A stretch of DNA of 64,000 bases from Chalara sp. BL73 (Eukaryota; Ascomycota; Leotiomycetes; Helotiales). Made by a program: the position numbers and the translations under genes. Positions 1-9,987 of the stretch are shown in pieces (position 1 is the first letter of the stretch; each line of letters opens with the position of its first letter). The notes beneath the pieces are model-generated. The model did no database searches and was not told the origin of the DNA. It was given only the letters and a program-made list of their open reading frames with translations. The stretch is from contig CAKJVC010000068.1 of NCBI GenBank assembly GCA_918026815.1, positions 682,001 to 746,000 on the forward strand. The letters are read 5' to 3'.

Positions 1-2
1 TT

Positions 3-1440
3 GAGTTACCAGATCTGGAGGGTGTTGTTCAAGGGTACGCTTATCTTACTTTTAGTCACGCTCTTGCTGTTCAGAGACGTTTAATAGTGGTGGTTGAGCA
101 AGTGTCTGATACTAATTACCTAATGTAGGAGAAATTTCTTCAACATCCGCTATATGATTCCCAAGTACTTTCAATCGCAGGACTCGATTGATCGAGCCAT
201 CGAACAGCTTGGTGGCTGGAACGTCATCCGCCGGATCGAGCAAGAGCTGAGTTGGAAGATTTGGCTGAGGAGGAAGATTAAAGACTCGACTGTAGGTGTT
301 ATACGGAGTAAGGCATCGTTATGGATAAGGAGAAATAAAGAGGGCGAATCAGGTCTTCTAGGTAAGCTCCTGGCTTATTCCTTCCCGCACTTTAGCTTAC
401 ACTTTACTTGTAGCGATCCTGGTCATGGACCCAACTCTCAGAGAAGGCTTTCCGCTTTGGGGTACGTCAACATTCGTTTCTCTCAATTACCTTTTCCCTG
501 GACCTACCATCTAACAAATTATTATCCAGGCGGACCGCGTGCCATTGCCGCAACACCATCCATGCATTCGCCCCTACCTCCGCCTCGGCCCTCACCAACA
601 TCCAACTTCGAGCGCCTCATCTCCTCCACTCTTTCCCTTCCTTCCCCTCTCCTTACCCACCTCCCGTCCCAGCCTCTAACGCTTACCATTCCAATCCTCT
701 CTCTCATCGCCGGAGAATGGCTCTCCGTAGTAACATATATAACCACAACCCTCACGAAAATCGAGTACGAGCTTGAAGACGTTCAATACCGTGAATCATC
801 GACCGGGCTCACGGGTTCCCTAGACAGGCTTCACCCTCTCCGTCGTCTGATGCCCGTTTATCGGAGCATGGTGGTGGAAGTCCTGTCCACGCTCTTGAAT
901 CCCGATTTGCCTCCACCTTCCGCACCCTCGTCACATTTCCCAACCAGGGATCAAACCCCCAACGACAACGGAAAGAGAATGCTAAAAAATCTGCACAATG
1001 ACTTCAACAACATCCTCGCCTCGCTCGACGCCCTGCAAACCCGAACACAAAACATCATTTCCCTCGCCACCACAAGTTCGTCTTCCCCTTCCCTCTCAAC
1101 TCTCCCAAGCCCCTTCCCACCCCTCTCCCAAAACCGGGCAAGGCAGCCAACTAACCCCGATGCAAAAACAGTAATCTCAATCGAAGAAAACCAGCGCGCA
1201 ATGAAGATGAACGTCAACCTGGTGCGCGTGACCTACCTCGCGGTCATATTCGTGCCCATGGCGTTCGTCTCCTCCTTCTTGAGCATGACGCCAGACCTGT
1301 CCGCGATCCGCGACACCGTCGGCGTGTATTTCGCGGTGGCGGTGCCGCTCACGGTGCTTTGCGTCGCGGCTGCCGATCCGAGCGGCGTGAGGAGGGTGTG
1401 GCGGTGGGCAGTTGGGAGGTCCGGGAGGGGCGGCGGGTGA
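3..1440 (+). CDS. CorA-like Mg2+ transporter-type membrane protein, 5' end outside window
   Basis: This is the 3' part of a gene that begins upstream of the window. Reading phase and splice signals suggest an exon tail at 3-34, then introns at 35-128, 362-413 and 462-529. Removing the second and third gives a smooth reading through GLLAILVMDPTLREGFPLWG. The body is soluble and helical, with the segment LTGSLDRLHPLRRLMPVYRS. Two hydrophobic helices lie close to the C-terminus (around VTYLAVIFVPMAFVSSFLSM and VGVYFAVAVPLTVLCVAA), which is the CorA/ZntB-like fungal topology. The CorA signature GMN after the first helix is not present; the position reads LSM. That makes magnesium transport uncertain and suggests a divergent family member. 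The C-terminus is Gly/Arg-rich. The family call rests on topology and the helix motif, not on a search. Confidence 0.6.
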
Positions 1441-1928
1441 TGGCTTATAGAATAGGCCGGGTCGAGGCGCGGCAGGATGGATATGATATTTGCGCATAGC
1501 GTGGCCGGATAAGGGTATCCCTTCTTCATTTTATTACTTATAATTCTTATGACATTTATAGACAAATTTTGATTTTTCGTTTCCACCTTGGGGTGATTTA
1601 AGACTGAGGATTGATTGGTTGGTGATAGGGAGAAAGTAAATGCTTGCTTTAATTTTCCGTATTAAACGTATTGACTAAAAGTCCCCTTCCTCCCGTACTA
1701 TTCCTACATACCTTGTTTCATAATATATTAGACCAAGCAAAATGTTGATATAAAGTACAGTACATGTGAAGGAGAACTCATGCTTGCTCAATCCCAACGC
1801 CGTACGATGCATGTTTCCCTCTATTACACCGCCGTCATTTCCCGTTATATAAACACCCACCCATGTATGTATACTGCTTCTCAATACTCGATTTGCAAAG
1901 AAACCCTCTTCCTTATATGCCAGTCTAG
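1441..1928. other. intergenic, convergent 3' ends
   Basis: The CorA-like gene ends at 1440 and the next gene ends at 1929 on the other strand, so this block holds two 3' untranslated regions. I see no coding signal in it. Confidence 0.5.
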
Positions 1929-4900
1929 TTAGTGCATGACGCTTTGTCTCCATCGTTCCACCATATCGAGCTGTCCTTGATTCAGAGGCTGAAAATCCAT
2001 CATGCTCATCTGGTTCGGATATTGGTTCTGCATCATCATATGCGGCATGTTATAACCCATCTGCATGCCGTTCCCATATTGCATCGCATAGGGGTTTGCA
2101 TATTGCGGCATCATCTGGTTACCATAGCCATAGGGCAGGGTAGGTTGTGGAAACATCTGTTGGTTATTATACATATTGCCCATGTGGCCCGAAAAGTGCT
2201 GCTGTGGCTGTGGCCATTTATTCTGATAGCCGTTGTTGCGCATGGCAGCATGGGGGTCGGCAAATGCTTTCGGTCCTTGGACACGAGGTGCATTGAGATT
2301 GAGCATGCTGCTTGCTTTGTGAGCATCTGCTTTCTCCTGCATAGCAAGAAGACCGCTCAATCGCTTGCTATTGGAGGTTACACGACTAGCGCCTGTAGGG
2401 TGGGCTTGTAGAATATCTGCCATGCTGTGGCGTTTGTTCAGATCTGGTGGCCCGGCATCCGCAGCTACGACTTCCTTTGCTCTCGCCTCTTTCTCGGCTT
2501 GCAGACGTTTCCGTCGCTGGCCCAAAGTTTCCTCTTCTTCAAGACCCGGTGAAGGAGGGATTATTTCCTTGCCCTTCCCTTTTGAGTCTTTAACGCCCAT
2601 TAAATCGCCTCCGAATTGACTCATCATCTCACTGGCAAAATCGCCACTTACAGGTCGCGCCTTTGGAAGTTTGTTCTCATCAGGTTCTTCGCCTTTGATG
2701 CGTCGGATGCGTTCAGCAAGCGTCTCTTCCTCATCCTGCGGCTGCTGTGTTGATAGATTCATCATGGTAGCCGCCCGTGGAGGCTGGGCTGGTCTTCCTA
2801 ATAGACGATCTCGTCGTCGACTCAATGGTTCATTGTCCTCCATCTCGCGCCGCTCCATCAAGCCTAATGGCCTGTTCAGTTCTTGGACCCGAGATTTATT
2901 ATTGTACAGCATAGCCAACGGAACATCATCGTCGTCATCTCCAGCATCTTCCGGTTCTTGAGATGGATCCTCCCATGCCAGAGCGACACGCCTCTTGTTC
3001 CGTGTCTTCTTCTCAACCTGTGCTACGGCATCCAGTTCGAGAAGTGTGGAGTGGAGCCCATTGGGATATGCACTACCGATAGGTCGAGTTCGTTGTTTCT
3101 GCTGTTGCTTCCGAAGTTGCAGCTCAGCAAGGAGTGTCGTTGGCGCACCATAGTAGACTTCCTCCCTCTCCTGTTCAGAATCTTCACTATCTCCAGATAC
3201 TGCTGCTTGTTCATCGGGTTGCTCATCCTCATTTGCTGGATCGGTGGCAGCAATGGTATTCCGGCGAGGCTCCTCAGGCTTAGAAAAATTACTGCTGCTC
3301 ACCCGCCTAAAACCAAGCAAGTTGTTAAATGAGCTTGTGCGTCTCTTTGCCTTGTCATCAACGACCAGTAGATGAGTGCTACTCTTGCTCTTTCGATCCC
3401 TGGCCCTTCCGTAAACCTCTGCACCAAGATGACCAGCGAAGGCATGGTCTGTAAATGCACTAACAGGAGCATGAGCTGATGCATCGAGAATACTGTCAAG
3501 CGTAGCTACAGCAGAGTTTTCCTTGACTTCGACAGTCTCGTTCATCGATGGGAGATCGAAAAATGCTGTTGCTCTCAACTGAGGAGGTACGTGTTGCATA
3601 TCTGTTGTAGTACGCCGGCCACCCATGGTAGCCCTTTGATGTTGAGCCATGTATTCCATATTCTGAATCCCATCGTCATCGGCCAAAGGCTGATCTTCGG
3701 TCTCTAGGACATCTGGAAGCCAAATTGCGGACTGACGAGCAGCAGGGGGAATACTGCTCAAAACTTGACTTCTCCTCTTATTCCTGGCCATTGACGAAGG
3801 TGCTTTAGACAGCCTTTGTGGCAGGTTGAGCATCATTGGGACGGGTGCTGGATAATAAACCATCTGCTGGTTCGAATCGGGATCTATATATGTTTGTGGT
3901 CGTTCGAGTCGATCTGCTGCAGAAGCCCTCCTTTGTCTCTTTTCAGCGTCAACACCCATCAATGAAAGTCGATCTTTTGATGAGTCCATCTTTGGTACAT
4001 CATTTAATTCCCCATAGTTGCTTCCCGCCATTGAGAGCCTATCTTTTGAAGCGTGCCTCCTTGGAACGTCATTCAGCTCGCCATAATTGCTTCCCGACAT
4101 TGATAGTCGATCTCTAGATGTCCGCCGTAGGAGACTGCCATTATCTGAATCATTCTCAGCGACCGGCTCCAGTGGAAATTCAGAATGAACACCATCAAAA
4201 TCTGCAAATGCCTTTTGTGCTTGATCAAATGTAGTTGTGGATGCAGACGTCATAGGTCGGTCCTCCTCCTGTTGATATCTGGGTTTCTCGCCGTCCATGC
4301 TGAGCAAATCCACCACTGGTCGTGTGAGGGTACCCGAGTCTTCGTCTTGTTCTAAAATCGAGTGTGCCAGCGATCTCGCCGGTGTGCTGACGAAGGAGTC
4401 AAGCGGCCGACCCTCCAATTCAGGTTCAGGTCTCGTCCCGTATCTTGAGCTCTTGGACGCAGATCGTCCTCTGCCACTCCCTATCATCGACCCTTTGGGA
4501 GACATTGTGAACCCGGCGGGCGAGTAGCCTCCCGCTCGTGCTAGGTTGTTCGTATCCAATATTGAGCTGCCATTAGAGAGTTGCCTTGATATATTCGGCG
4601 GTTCGCCAACTGGGGAAGACAGTAATGACGATCTACGGCTGTCATTGCGCTTCTGCTCCATGTGCAGTTCGCGGATTGCATCGTCAATTGAGGACGTCAT
4701 GCTGAGCCGCTCTGCTGTTCTTTCCAGATGCTCAATATTGCCAACGTACGCCCCCTGAAGAGCCTGTAGATCGGGTGTGGGATGTCTCAGTGCTGCACTT
4801 CGACCAGATGCAGTTCGCAGAAGAGGATGGGGTGCGGGCACTGGGGGCGAGGTGGTGCTCGTAGTCTCAGATTTTGCTGCTGTGGCTTGCTCGTTCAGAC

Positions 4901-5285
4901 GTGGCCGTGCTGCTCGCGGCCGCGCGATATTGACAGGCACGGTTGGAGAATAAAATGATGGTGGAGAGGACGGTTTTTGATTTTGCGACCGCGCTTTTGT
5001 GAACGGCCTTGGTTCGACTTCTACTTCCTCGTAGTCGTCGTCTTCTACTATATCATAGCTTGACTTGGTGGTGGTCGTCAAATTCTCAAACATCTGACTT
5101 AAGGCGCCAGAGCTTGGAGAATTGAAATTCTCGTGATCCGAGCTTGAGATGCCATCGTCCGCTTTGTGATTGTCTAAATATAGTGACAGGGGCGCCAAAC
5201 CTGGAGAGGCTAAATGGCCAACTGGCGAAGACGATGTCGAATGGTGATCATGATTATCGGATTGCTGCAACGCATCGTAACCCAT
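1929..5285 (-). CDS. large disordered conserved fungal protein, function unknown
   Basis: One uninterrupted reading frame of 1118 residues starts at the ATG at 5285. Most of it is low-complexity and rich in Ser, Arg, Gln and acidic residues, so it is probably disordered. A short tandem repeat lies around residues 390-450: DRLSMSGSNYGELNDVP occurs twice, followed by a third, partial KDRLSLMG. A better-ordered island follows, with YYPAPVPMMLNLPQRLSK and then RRSQVLSSIPPAARQSAIWL; I take this as the conserved core. Short motifs of the form E-E-E-T-L-x-x-R-x-x-R-x-K-x-E occur twice near residues 860 and 930. The last 100 residues are rich in Met, Gln, Asn, Tyr and Pro, prion-like in composition. 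There are no membrane segments and no signal peptide. I do not recognise a characterised homologue and assign no function. Confidence 0.85.
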   Translation of the reverse strand: MGYDALQQSDNHDHHSTSSSPVGHLASPGLAPLSLYLDNHKADDGISSSDHENFNSPSSGALSQMFENLTTTTKSSYDIVEDDDYEEVEVEPRPFTKARSQNQKPSSPPSFYSPTVPVNIARPRAARPRLNEQATAAKSETTSTTSPPVPAPHPLLRTASGRSAALRHPTPDLQALQGAYVGNIEHLERTAERLSMTSSIDDAIRELHMEQKRNDSRRSSLLSSPVGEPPNISRQLSNGSSILDTNNLARAGGYSPAGFTMSPKGSMIGSGRGRSASKSSRYGTRPEPELEGRPLDSFVSTPARSLAHSILEQDEDSGTLTRPVVDLLSMDGEKPRYQQEEDRPMTSASTTTFDQAQKAFADFDGVHSEFPLEPVAENDSDNGSLLRRTSRDRLSMSGSNYGELNDVPRRHASKDRLSMAGSNYGELNDVPKMDSSKDRLSLMGVDAEKRQRRASAADRLERPQTYIDPDSNQQMVYYPAPVPMMLNLPQRLSKAPSSMARNKRRSQVLSSIPPAARQSAIWLPDVLETEDQPLADDDGIQNMEYMAQHQRATMGGRRTTTDMQHVPPQLRATAFFDLPSMNETVEVKENSAVATLDSILDASAHAPVSAFTDHAFAGHLGAEVYGRARDRKSKSSTHLLVVDDKAKRRTSSFNNLLGFRRVSSSNFSKPEEPRRNTIAATDPANEDEQPDEQAAVSGDSEDSEQEREEVYYGAPTTLLAELQLRKQQQKQRTRPIGSAYPNGLHSTLLELDAVAQVEKKTRNKRRVALAWEDPSQEPEDAGDDDDDVPLAMLYNNKSRVQELNRPLGLMERREMEDNEPLSRRRDRLLGRPAQPPRAATMMNLSTQQPQDEEETLAERIRRIKGEEPDENKLPKARPVSGDFASEMMSQFGGDLMGVKDSKGKGKEIIPPSPGLEEEETLGQRRKRLQAEKEARAKEVVAADAGPPDLNKRHSMADILQAHPTGASRVTSNSKRLSGLLAMQEKADAHKASSMLNLNAPRVQGPKAFADPHAAMRNNGYQNKWPQPQQHFSGHMGNMYNNQQMFPQPTLPYGYGNQMMPQYANPYAMQYGNGMQMGYNMPHMMMQNQYPNQMSMMDFQPLNQGQLDMVERWRQSVMH

Positions 5286-6923
5286 CTTGGGGCCAACGCG
5301 ACGGCGACGGCGACGACAATTGTTTGTTTGTTGATGTGTTTTTTTTTCTGTGTGTTAGGGGCGGAGAGAAACAGAAACAAGACATGGGGTTTTATCTATG
5401 TACTTGGTTATTGCTGGCTCTTCCACAGCTCCAATTCTGGACCTTCCGATCAATGCGCAGTAATTGGGCACACAAGCTGTCAAGGCCCATGCAAGGCCCT
5501 CTACCGACCCCTACAACCCAGTTTGGCCACACGCTGTAGAGGAAAAGATTAACAACGCCACAACACCTCCTCCATCCACTATCATCCACTAAGTACAGTA
5601 ACTATCGGTACAGTATCAGCATCCCGGGAAGCCCGCCCTCCCATACTTTTCAGTTCTGGCCCTGAATCAGGGTGGGTGCCAATCAAGGCATGGCAATATG
5701 CAATATAGAACTGCAAATTGAAATTGGTACTAATTTCAACTTTAGGCTTTTATCCATAAGGCGTCCGTCGCCTGCATTAGGAAGAATCCGATTAAGCACA
5801 GCATATCGTATGCCTGCCGGAAACTGGTTGGTGCCTGGGAAGAAGACAGGGCACGACTCAAGAAGGTTTCTGAAATATCAGGGCAGAGTAGCCCCGTACA
5901 TGGTCCGCTAGGACGTGGTTTTCGCTTTCTTATATCGTCATGACACATTGCTAGCTGCCGCACTGCCGACGTTCAATCTGCACGCATTGTCAGGAAAGGA
6001 CACCGAGAAAACGGCTCTTTGCACGACATGTTTGATCAGATGCAATTTTCACATTTGTGATACAACACCCCGTTTGCGGTGATGCAAAACGAGATGCGCG
6101 TCTCGTTGCCAAGCACCGTTATCTCAGGGCTGATTACTGTATACCGTCAGTAAGATACTGTACCGTACAGAACAGCAACACCACACCCATTCCGGACGAA
6201 AGCTTATCATCCACAGCCAAGCCACTTACAACAAAAGAGATATGCCGCTGGGAAACTCTACACGCGATCATCATTAACAGTCATCAAATTTAAAATAATA
6301 AAATAAAAAAGGTTGACCAAAAAAAGCAAAACAAATATTGTTCTCAACACGATCGTAAAAACCGTGACGCAGAAAGGAAGCATTGGCAACGAGAATAATA
6401 CGAGGAGGCTAACTTCAACCAGCCCTGATCTCGTGCTGACGTTGACACCACATGCGTGCAGCACCACTTCAGCCAGAGACAAGAAAGCCATTGGAAAAGG
6501 AACACGAATTTTCAAGGCAAAAATTAGAGGATTGAACTAGAAATTTTGGATCCGAGAAAGCTGAAGAAAACAAGTTGATGAAGAAGAAAATATTCCTTGA
6601 GAATCGCTTCAGCCTCCATCCATTCCATTCATTCCCTTGCTTCCATTCCGTAGATTAACTCGCTTACGTAAAGGAGAGGTCATCAAGTAGAACATCCTAG
6701 GTCTTCACTTTTGAATTCATGGAGCACACCGAGACGAAAGAGCGCTCGTTTTTGATACCTTTTCAGGCAGATGGTTGTCAAGGCTCACTTCCCAATTCTC
6801 TTATTCAGCCACAAGTAGTCGGAGATCAATGATTCATTCTATTCAGAACTGACATTCTCCGCCCCAGCCAATCATCCCCAGTATACTAAACATCGCTCCC
6901 ATGATTCTCTTCTTTCTCTATTC
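5286..6923. other. intergenic region, about 1.6 kb
   Basis: This lies upstream of the 1118-residue protein and downstream of the GPI-protein gene. It should carry the promoter and 5' leader of the former; a GACGGC/GACGAC-rich stretch lies just before its start codon. The ORFs here are short and lack family features. Confidence 0.45.
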
Positions 6924-7590
6924 TTAAACCAACAGGCCCGCCGCACCAAAAATGAACATGCCGAAGAAGCTGGATAGGCCTAGAGAGGTTTAGTTTTTGG
7001 TTCTCGCTCACTTTCGTAGGGAAGAGGAACATACCAGGAGCACCAACAACCCCCGCGGCACCAGGTGTATCGCTTGTCGTGGCCGTGGTCCGAGTTGCCG
7101 TAGCGGTAGATGTAGCGGTGGTCTTGCGCGAAGAAGTAGAAGTCTCTATCTCAGTCGAAGTGCCAACACCCGTAGAAGTCGACTCGGTAGCAGCCGTAGT
7201 CGCCGTACCCGTGACCGAAACAGAGGTGGAGGTGGAGGTAGTCTTGTGGGAGTGCTCGATCAAGCTGCTGACCAAAGTCGCAGATGAATTGTCCACGGAG
7301 ACGGCGGTGGTGTAGTGGGAAGCGGATGCGGTGGCCGAGCTCCAGACACCGCTCCAGCTGGAGATGGGGATGGGGATGGGGATGGGGAAACCGGGGCTAG
7401 GGAAACCGGGGCCGGTGACGATAGGGATGGGGATGACGGTGGTGATGCTGCTGCCGCTGATGGTGATGAGGGAGTTGGTAGATCCTGCGATGGGGTAGGT
7501 ATCGTAAGGACCGATATGCTCGTGACCACCGTGCGCGGTTGCGATGCCGACGACCGTAAGGGCGGTGGTAAGGAGGGTTTGGAATCGCAT
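6924..7590 (-). CDS. GPI-anchored Ser/Thr-rich cell-surface protein
   Basis: The start at 7590 gives a clean signal peptide (MRFQTLLTTALTVVGIATA) followed by HGGHEHIGPYDTYP. The longer upstream in-frame start at 7668 would bury this signal and is rejected. The middle contains alternating Pro-Ile (PIPIPIPI) from a GGGGAT-like DNA repeat, then a long Ser/Thr-rich stretch likely to be O-mannosylated. An intron at 6980-7034 (GTATGT donor, TAG acceptor) is needed. With it removed the protein ends in a small-residue region, GAAGVVGAPG, followed by a hydrophobic tail ending FIFGAAGLLV and a stop, as expected for a GPI attachment signal. Without splicing the tail is polar and unconvincing. Predicted length is 203 residues. 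It probably sits in the cell wall or plasma membrane; the specific role is unknown. Confidence 0.75.
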
Positions 7591-8346
7591 TTTTGCGATT
7601 GTCGAACTGAGCTTATTTAGATTGTGTAAGTTATGTAGTTTCAAAATTGCAGAATTGCGAAGTTGCAAGGTCGCCTTGTGGTGGTAATTTCAAACCTGTG
7701 GGAGTGTTGTTGGCTGTGCTTTTATACCTTCAAACCTGCCGAAGTTGGAAGGCAGGCGGTATAGTTGTCTGGTGAATGAGATTACCTGGTCTGGCGGATG
7801 CTGCTTTGTGAGTCAACGTTGCCGATGTCTCAAGAACGATTGCGAGGTTTAGAAGCTCTGTCTGAGAGTGGTTGTGCGATTTAAAAAGGCAAAGTGAGCT
7901 GAGAATTCTTAGATACAGAACCTTGGAGGCATTTTGTGCTGGTTTTGCAAGGCCAACGTTGTTTTATTATCATTGGCATCCTGCATAGTTTGACACATTG
8001 TGGGCAGGTGCATGGATGAAACTTCACAATTCATATGCAGGGCAAGCTGCAGTTATTCATAATTATATACGACACTGCTGTTGTTTGTCTTAATTTAGAT
8101 ATCATCTATCCACGAAGTCTCTCTACGAAGAGGTCTTTCTGTTATTCGATGTTTAAAGGTGGTAGAGGCATAGAACTGTGGGAAGTCTGCCCAGCAGGAA
8201 GTAAACAACAACCAGACTCTCTCAGTGATGCTCAAAAACCCCTTATTTAAGCAATATTTAAGATATCACAACTTATGGACAGTTTATATTCAATACTGGT
8301 CTTGTTGTAGGGTGCCATATGAAGCCACTATCCAAAAATATCTACT
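7591..8346. other. promoter of the GPI-protein gene and 3' region of the hydrolase gene
   Basis: The 756-bp spacer between two minus-strand genes holds the upstream region of the GPI-anchored protein. Directly before its ATG the minus strand reads CAATCGCAAAA, also found before the small secreted protein at 48441. No coding signal was seen. Confidence 0.4.
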
Positions 8347-9549
8347 TTAACAGATGTCCTCAATTTTCTGCTCAAGGCCATCATGAGGACCAAGGTCGAG
8401 CTTTAAAGTACGCCCGAACAACTCAAGCAAAATCTCAAAACATATTTTTGAGATAGCTGGATCATATCTGCCTTTCGATAACTCATCTCGGATAAATGCA
8501 TCTTCTGAATGTCAGCCAAAGCCTATACATAACTGTCATCTACTCACGTTGAGCCCAAGCCACCTCATAAAAGCTAAACACCACACCTTTCTCCCTCAAA
8601 GTCTTCCTAATAAGGTCTCTACCTTCAGGGGGCACATGGTTATCTTTTACACCATGGATGATGGCTAGTTCAGCTTTGATCTCGCCTGCCCTGGCTAAGC
8701 TGTCGTCTTTCTTGCCTAGGCCTAGAGTTGCGCTGTGGAGATCAGTAGCGAAGTATGTTACGCCTGCGGAGACTCGAGGGTCAAGTGCACAACGATAGGC
8801 GAGATGGCCGCCGAGACACATTCCTGTGGTTCCTATTCTGCCGTTGCAGGTCTTGAGAGATAGGAGATAGGAGATAGAGAGAGTTGAGTCTTCATCATAG
8901 GCTGCTAAGGTCTGGGATAGGAGTCAGAAACAATACTTATAAACCTGAACTCTTGGACCCTTGAACTTGGCAGAGGATAACATAAGATGAATATGACTTT
9001 TAGAAGCTTCCTCAGAAAAGCTGTACCTTTGTAATTTTGTATTCGTTACCGGCATCTGTTCCAGGAACATCATAGGCAAGTGGCTCTGGGCCGACAAACT
9101 CATGGTATGATGAAGGTGCTGCAACAATATATCCCTGGCCGGCAATCTGTCTGGCAAAGCGTGCTACAGGACCAGTAACTATGAAATATAAGCAAGTGAT
9201 TACATACAGATCGGGAAGAATGTTTTTATATATCTATATGTAAACTAGCGCCAGAGGTTATAGAGTAGATATTCTACTTCAATGGTACATACCTTGATAA
9301 ATCTCGCTGAAAAGCACTACACCTGGAAACCGACTATCGAAAAATTAACTATCCTATCTCTATATTTTACAAAAGGCGTTACAGGTACTCACGCATTTGG
9401 ATAGTTTGGAATAGTGGGATGGAAGAGGAAGATCCCTGGCATTTCATCAGCCTTGTGCGATAACACGGTGGGGCATAAAATTTACTCATGGAACCATCCT
9501 TGCCATCAGCCTTTGTCGGGACGTCATGGTAAGTTTCTTGAATCAGCAT
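8347..9549 (-). CDS. dienelactone hydrolase family protein
   Basis: Six exons (9486-9549, 9393-9435, 9293-9333, 9178-9027, 8911-8548, 8501-8347) join in phase to 272 residues. The protein is an alpha/beta hydrolase of the dienelactone hydrolase family. It starts MLIQETYHDVPTKADG and carries the nucleophile motif GTTGMCLGGH (Cys), the acid in HGVKDNHVP (Asp) and the catalytic His in AWAQHAF. The His codon is split by the last intron (C at 8548, AT at 8501-8500). The C-terminus, with FIRDELSKGRYDPA and then FEILLELF, is typical of fungal members. An in-frame upstream ATG at 9588 exists, but the start at 9549 matches the family. The substrate is unknown; cytosolic and mitochondrial members hydrolyse lactones or esters. 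It is divergent from PIS1, with 438 bp between start codons. Confidence 0.85.
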
Positions 9550-9987
9550 CTTGTTATGTAGCCCGAAGACGCGTGTTTGGCTATGCAATCAATCTTTGAA
9601 TCAAGTGGTTGCTCTACTAAAATGTGCAAGTCTATCCAATTGTCTATCAGACGCGGGTGATTCGGCTGAAGTTTCTTGGTCAAGGCTTGGCGGCCGCGCC
9701 CCTTCTTGTCATCAATTGCGATAAGGCTTTTTGACAACTCCTACAAGCAAACTTCATCACTTTCCTTCTTCCTATCCTCTTTTGGCCCTACGGTAATCTT
9801 CACCTGACTACTGCTTCCCTTCTTTCTGACATATCCCGCACATTTGTTATCATCCCGCTGAACCTCGAACTCGTCCGCGCGTTCCGTGAGCAAACAATTT
9901 TTAAAATCTCAAGAAATTGAATACTTCAAAGGTGGACACGCGACAGCTACGAGTGTAAATCAAGGAAATAGAACGCGATAAGAGATC
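9550..9987. promoter_or_regulatory. shared bidirectional promoter region, hydrolase / PIS1
   Basis: These 438 bp separate the divergent start codons of the dienelactone hydrolase and PIS1. Pyrimidine-rich tracts (CTTCATCACTTTCCTTCTTC-like) lie on the PIS1 side, common before highly expressed fungal genes. No specific operator is recognised. Confidence 0.4.

Noticed and set aside
7365..7400. GGGGAT repeat on the plus strand resembling telomere-type DNA
   Set aside because: It encodes the Pro-Ile repeat of the GPI-anchored protein on the other strand.
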